Shown here: piece by piece, positions 36,034-38,348 of the stretch
Numbering within the stretch: the stretch's first letter is position 1
Layout: the number at the start of each line of letters is the position of its first letter
Assembly: GCA_030837825.1 (NCBI GenBank)
Contig: JAUQYB010000006.1
Location: 1 to 38,348, forward strand
Direction: 5' to 3'
DNA length: 38,348 nucleotides
DNA from: Albidovulum sp.
GTDB lineage: Bacteria; Pseudomonadota; Alphaproteobacteria; Rhodobacterales; Rhodobacteraceae
The notes under the pieces: model-generated
What the model saw: the letters and a program-made list of their open reading frames with translations, nothing else
The model's database searches: none
What the model was told of the DNA's origin: nothing
Position numbers and translations under genes: made by a program

Positions 36034-37413
36034 ATGACAACGGGCGAATGCGACATTCACATCAAGGGCGGCGTGCTGGTCAACAGCAGCGAGATGAAGC
36101 TGGCAGATGTCTTCATCCGCAATGGCCTCGTCGACAGCATCGAGACGCCGGGGCACGGCAAATCCGCAAAGAAGACCATCGACGCGACCGGCAAATACGT
36201 CCTGCCCGGCATCGTCGAGGCCCATCTGCATCCGGTCTATGCCGACCGGCTCGATACCTTGTCGAGGGCGGCGGTCTACGGCGGGATCACGACCCTGATC
36301 CCCTATATCGGCGCGGTGAAGGCCTGGGGGGTGGAGGGCAACCTTCTCGACGCGGTGAACTACTTCATGGAGGAAGGCGCGCGCGATTCCGTCATCGACT
36401 TCGGGCTGCATTGCAGCCTCGTCGCCTCCGACCTGGCGGAACTGGAAACCACCATTCCGCAGATCTGCGCCAAGGGCGTGCGCTCGTTCAAGGGCTTCAT
36501 GGCCTACCGCAAGCGCGGGATGTTCCTCAGCGACGCCGATCTCATGCGCATCCTCAGCGTGCTGAAGGAAAACGGGGGCCTCTTCTGCGTCCACGCGGAA
36601 AACGGCGACCTGTGCGACTTCCTCGAGGACCGCTTCACCGCCGAGGGCAAGACCGGGCCGGAATACTACGCGCCGTCGCGCCCGGCCATCACCGAGGCCG
36701 AGGCCACCTTCCGCATCCTCAGCTTCGCCAGGGTGCTCGACTGCCCGATGTATGTCGTCCACGTCTCCACCCGCGAGGCGCTCGACGTCATCGGGATGTT
36801 CAAGGCCTGGGGTGGGGCGCCGATCTACACCGAAACCTGCACCCACTACCTGACGCTGACCAACGAAGAGATGCTCAAGCTCGGCTCGCTGGCCAAGGTC
36901 AGCCCGCCGCTGCGCGAGAAGGAGCATGTCGACGCGCTCTGGCAGGCGATCATCGACGGCAGGGTCGATGTCATCGGCGCCGACACCGGCGGGCACCTCA
37001 TCGCCAAGAAGGAACCGCGCTTCGGCGATGTCTTCAAGGCGCCGGCCGGGCTGCCGGGGCAGGAGACGATGTTCACCGTGACCTATGACGAGGGCGTCAA
37101 CCGCCGTCAGGTCAGCCTCTGCCGCCTGGTCGAGATCATGTGCGAGAAGCCGGCGAAGATCTTCGGGATCTTCCCGCGCAAGGGCGTGCTCCAGCCCGGT
37201 GCCGACGGCGATGTGCTGATCTTCGATCCGATGAAGCAACATACGATCACGGCCGCCAACCAGCACGTCAACACCGACTACACGATGTACGAGAACCGCA
37301 CCGTGCTGGGCGCGCCGGAGATCGTCATCCAGCGCGGCGAGATCCTGCTTCGGGACGGCGAGCTTCTGGCGAAGAAGGGCCGCGCGCAGTTTCTCCAGGC
37401 CAGCCCGGCCTGA
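36034..37413 (+). CDS. Dihydropyrimidinase/hydantoinase-family cyclic amidohydrolase
   Basis: The product is 459 residues from the ATG at 36034 (MTTGECDIHIKGG), with GAGGGA upstream. It hydrolyses a cyclic amide or ureide C-N bond with a binuclear metal centre. All ligand residues are present: H64 and H66 (GIVEAHLHP), carboxylated K153 (SFKGFMAYR), H187 (CVHAENGD), H243 (YVVHVST) and D317 (VIGADTGGH). SPPLREKEHVDALW and PAKIFGIFPRKGVLQPGADGDVLIFDP are typical of dihydropyrimidinases. Two features are unusual: Glu62 replaces the common Asp in GxDxHxH, and the usual SDHC/TDHA around the metal aspartate is ADTGG. Dihydropyrimidinase proper is therefore not assured. Confidence 0.92.
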   Translation: MTTGECDIHIKGGVLVNSSEMKLADVFIRNGLVDSIETPGHGKSAKKTIDATGKYVLPGIVEAHLHPVYADRLDTLSRAAVYGGITTLIPYIGAVKAWGVEGNLLDAVNYFMEEGARDSVIDFGLHCSLVASDLAELETTIPQICAKGVRSFKGFMAYRKRGMFLSDADLMRILSVLKENGGLFCVHAENGDLCDFLEDRFTAEGKTGPEYYAPSRPAITEAEATFRILSFARVLDCPMYVVHVSTREALDVIGMFKAWGGAPIYTETCTHYLTLTNEEMLKLGSLAKVSPPLREKEHVDALWQAIIDGRVDVIGADTGGHLIAKKEPRFGDVFKAPAGLPGQETMFTVTYDEGVNRRQVSLCRLVEIMCEKPAKIFGIFPRKGVLQPGADGDVLIFDPMKQHTITAANQHVNTDYTMYENRTVLGAPEIVIQRGEILLRDGELLAKKGRAQFLQASPA

Positions 37414-37458
37414 ACCCCGGAATCAACCCATGCAGCCAACCCAGACAGGAGAACACAG

Positions 37459-38331
37459 ATGACCACCAGAACGCTGACGGTCGCGGCGCTACAGGAAAAG
37501 GCGATGCCGCGGGCCTCGATCAAGGACAAGATGGAGCAGCGGACGCTGCCGCTGATCGAGGAGGCGTCGAAGAAGGGCGCGCAGATCATCCTCGCGACCG
37601 AGCTTTGCACCACCGACTACGACCGCTGCTACGGCCAGAAGGACAACGACCTCTTCAAGGAGGCCGAGACGATCCCCGGCTACAGCACCAACGAGGTGGC
37701 CAAGCTGACGAAGAAATACGGCAACTACGTCATCTTCCCGCTGTTCGAGAAGGCGCATCCCGGCATCTACTACAATTCGTCGGCGACGATCGGCCCGGAG
37801 GGAACCATCGTCGGCACCTACCGCAAGACCCAGGTGGCCGGGGTCCAGGCGTTGGAGAAGATGTATTTCCGCGCCGGGCAGGACTTCAAGGTGCACGAAA
37901 CCACCTTCGAGCCCTACGCCAAGTTCGGCACGATCATCTGCCACGACCGCCGCTACCCCGAGACCGCGCGCATCCTCGCCATGCTCGGCGCCGAGGTGAT
38001 GTTCTGCCCCACCGCCGCGCCCGGCTATGCCCACGGCGTGCACTGGGGCAACCTCAACGTGATGCGGGCCGTCGACAACGGCATGTTCTGCGTCTACTCG
38101 AACCGGATCGGCAAGGAAGGCGTCAACGACTACTTCGGCGAAAGCATGATCGTCGACCCGATGGGCGAGGTGCTGGCCACCGGCGGCAGGCAGGAGAACG
38201 CCGTGATCATGGCCGATCTCGACCTTGCGAAGGTCGACGAGGCGCGGATCAAGGTGCCGACGCTGCGCGACATGCGCGGCGAATTCTGGATGAAATACTA
38301 CAACCCCACCTACGACGCGCTCGTCGGCTGA
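37459..38331 (+). CDS. Nitrilase-superfamily C-N hydrolase, N-carbamoyl amidase type
   Basis: The product is 290 residues, with ACAGGAGAACAC upstream of 37459. The catalytic triad is complete: E48 (ILATELCTT), K123 (TYRKTQV) and C161 (IICHDRRYPE). The CHDRRYPE form resembles N-carbamoylputrescine and N-carbamoyl-D-amino acid amidohydrolases, which release NH3 and CO2 from a carbamoyl group; a plain amidase is the alternative. It follows the hydantoinase-type gene by 45 bases, the usual pairing in ureide degradation: the ring is opened to an N-carbamoyl acid, then decarbamoylated. The gene is complete, with TGA at 38329-38331. Confidence 0.93.
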   Translation: MTTRTLTVAALQEKAMPRASIKDKMEQRTLPLIEEASKKGAQIILATELCTTDYDRCYGQKDNDLFKEAETIPGYSTNEVAKLTKKYGNYVIFPLFEKAHPGIYYNSSATIGPEGTIVGTYRKTQVAGVQALEKMYFRAGQDFKVHETTFEPYAKFGTIICHDRRYPETARILAMLGAEVMFCPTAAPGYAHGVHWGNLNVMRAVDNGMFCVYSNRIGKEGVNDYFGESMIVDPMGEVLATGGRQENAVIMADLDLAKVDEARIKVPTLRDMRGEFWMKYYNPTYDALVG

Positions 38332-38348
38332 CAGGCCCCCCGGGCGGG

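Overview
The window reads as a chromosomal segment from a high-GC alphaproteobacterium, most probably of the Rhodobacteraceae. The reasons are the strong third-position GC bias in every gene, alphaproteobacterial-type SecA, HU, AMP nucleosidase and chorismate synthase, malyl-CoA lyase and malate-CoA ligase sequences of the type found in alphaproteobacterial methylotrophs and phototrophs, and a regulator of the short-chain acyl-CoA (ScfR/PccR-like) family. I see no rRNA, tRNA, CRISPR array, insertion sequence, phage gene or replication origin.

Positions 1-18200 are mostly housekeeping. In order: the 3' end of secA; an exported Ala/Pro-rich protein; radC; a thiamine ABC transporter (thiB, thiP, thiQ, minus strand) behind a clear TPP riboswitch; a TerC-type membrane protein with a foldable leader; aroC coupled to an HD-domain hydrolase gene; an EamA transporter; an HU gene with its own promoter and terminator; amn; a three-gene operon of two small membrane proteins and a sulfotransferase; a SelW-like CxxC protein translationally coupled to a ClpP-fold membrane-anchored protease; a methyltransferase; a YeeZ-like SDR protein; and a small lipoprotein followed by a strong hairpin.

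Positions 18400-26800 hold a C4/C2 carbon module. A LysR regulator precedes aspartate ammonia-lyase on the plus strand. Convergent to these is the minus-strand operon sga, mcl, mtkA, mtkB (serine-glyoxylate aminotransferase, malyl-CoA lyase and both malate-CoA ligase subunits). A divergent ScfR-family regulator sits at its head, with an AT-rich intergenic region that probably holds the operators. With fumarase from elsewhere, these enzymes connect aspartate to fumarate, malate, malyl-CoA, glyoxylate plus acetyl-CoA, and glycine. Other serine-cycle genes (hpr, glycerate kinase, ppc, mtdA) are absent from the window.

Positions 27181-38331 hold an accessory catabolic cluster, all on the plus strand. 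It contains an orphan polyamine-type binding protein, an XdhC-like molybdenum enzyme maturation factor, a LysR regulator, an MmgE/PrpD-family protein, a three-subunit xanthine dehydrogenase-family molybdenum hydroxylase (Mo, FAD and 2Fe-2S subunits), a dihydropyrimidinase/hydantoinase-type amidohydrolase and a carbamoyl-amidase-type nitrilase-superfamily enzyme. The logic is hydroxylation of an N-heterocycle next to nitrogen, hydrolytic ring opening, then removal of a carbamoyl or amide group. The substrate cannot be named from sequence. Unusual active-site motifs in the Mo subunit and the amidohydrolase suggest it is not simply xanthine or uracil. This cluster is the best candidate for an undescribed system in the window.
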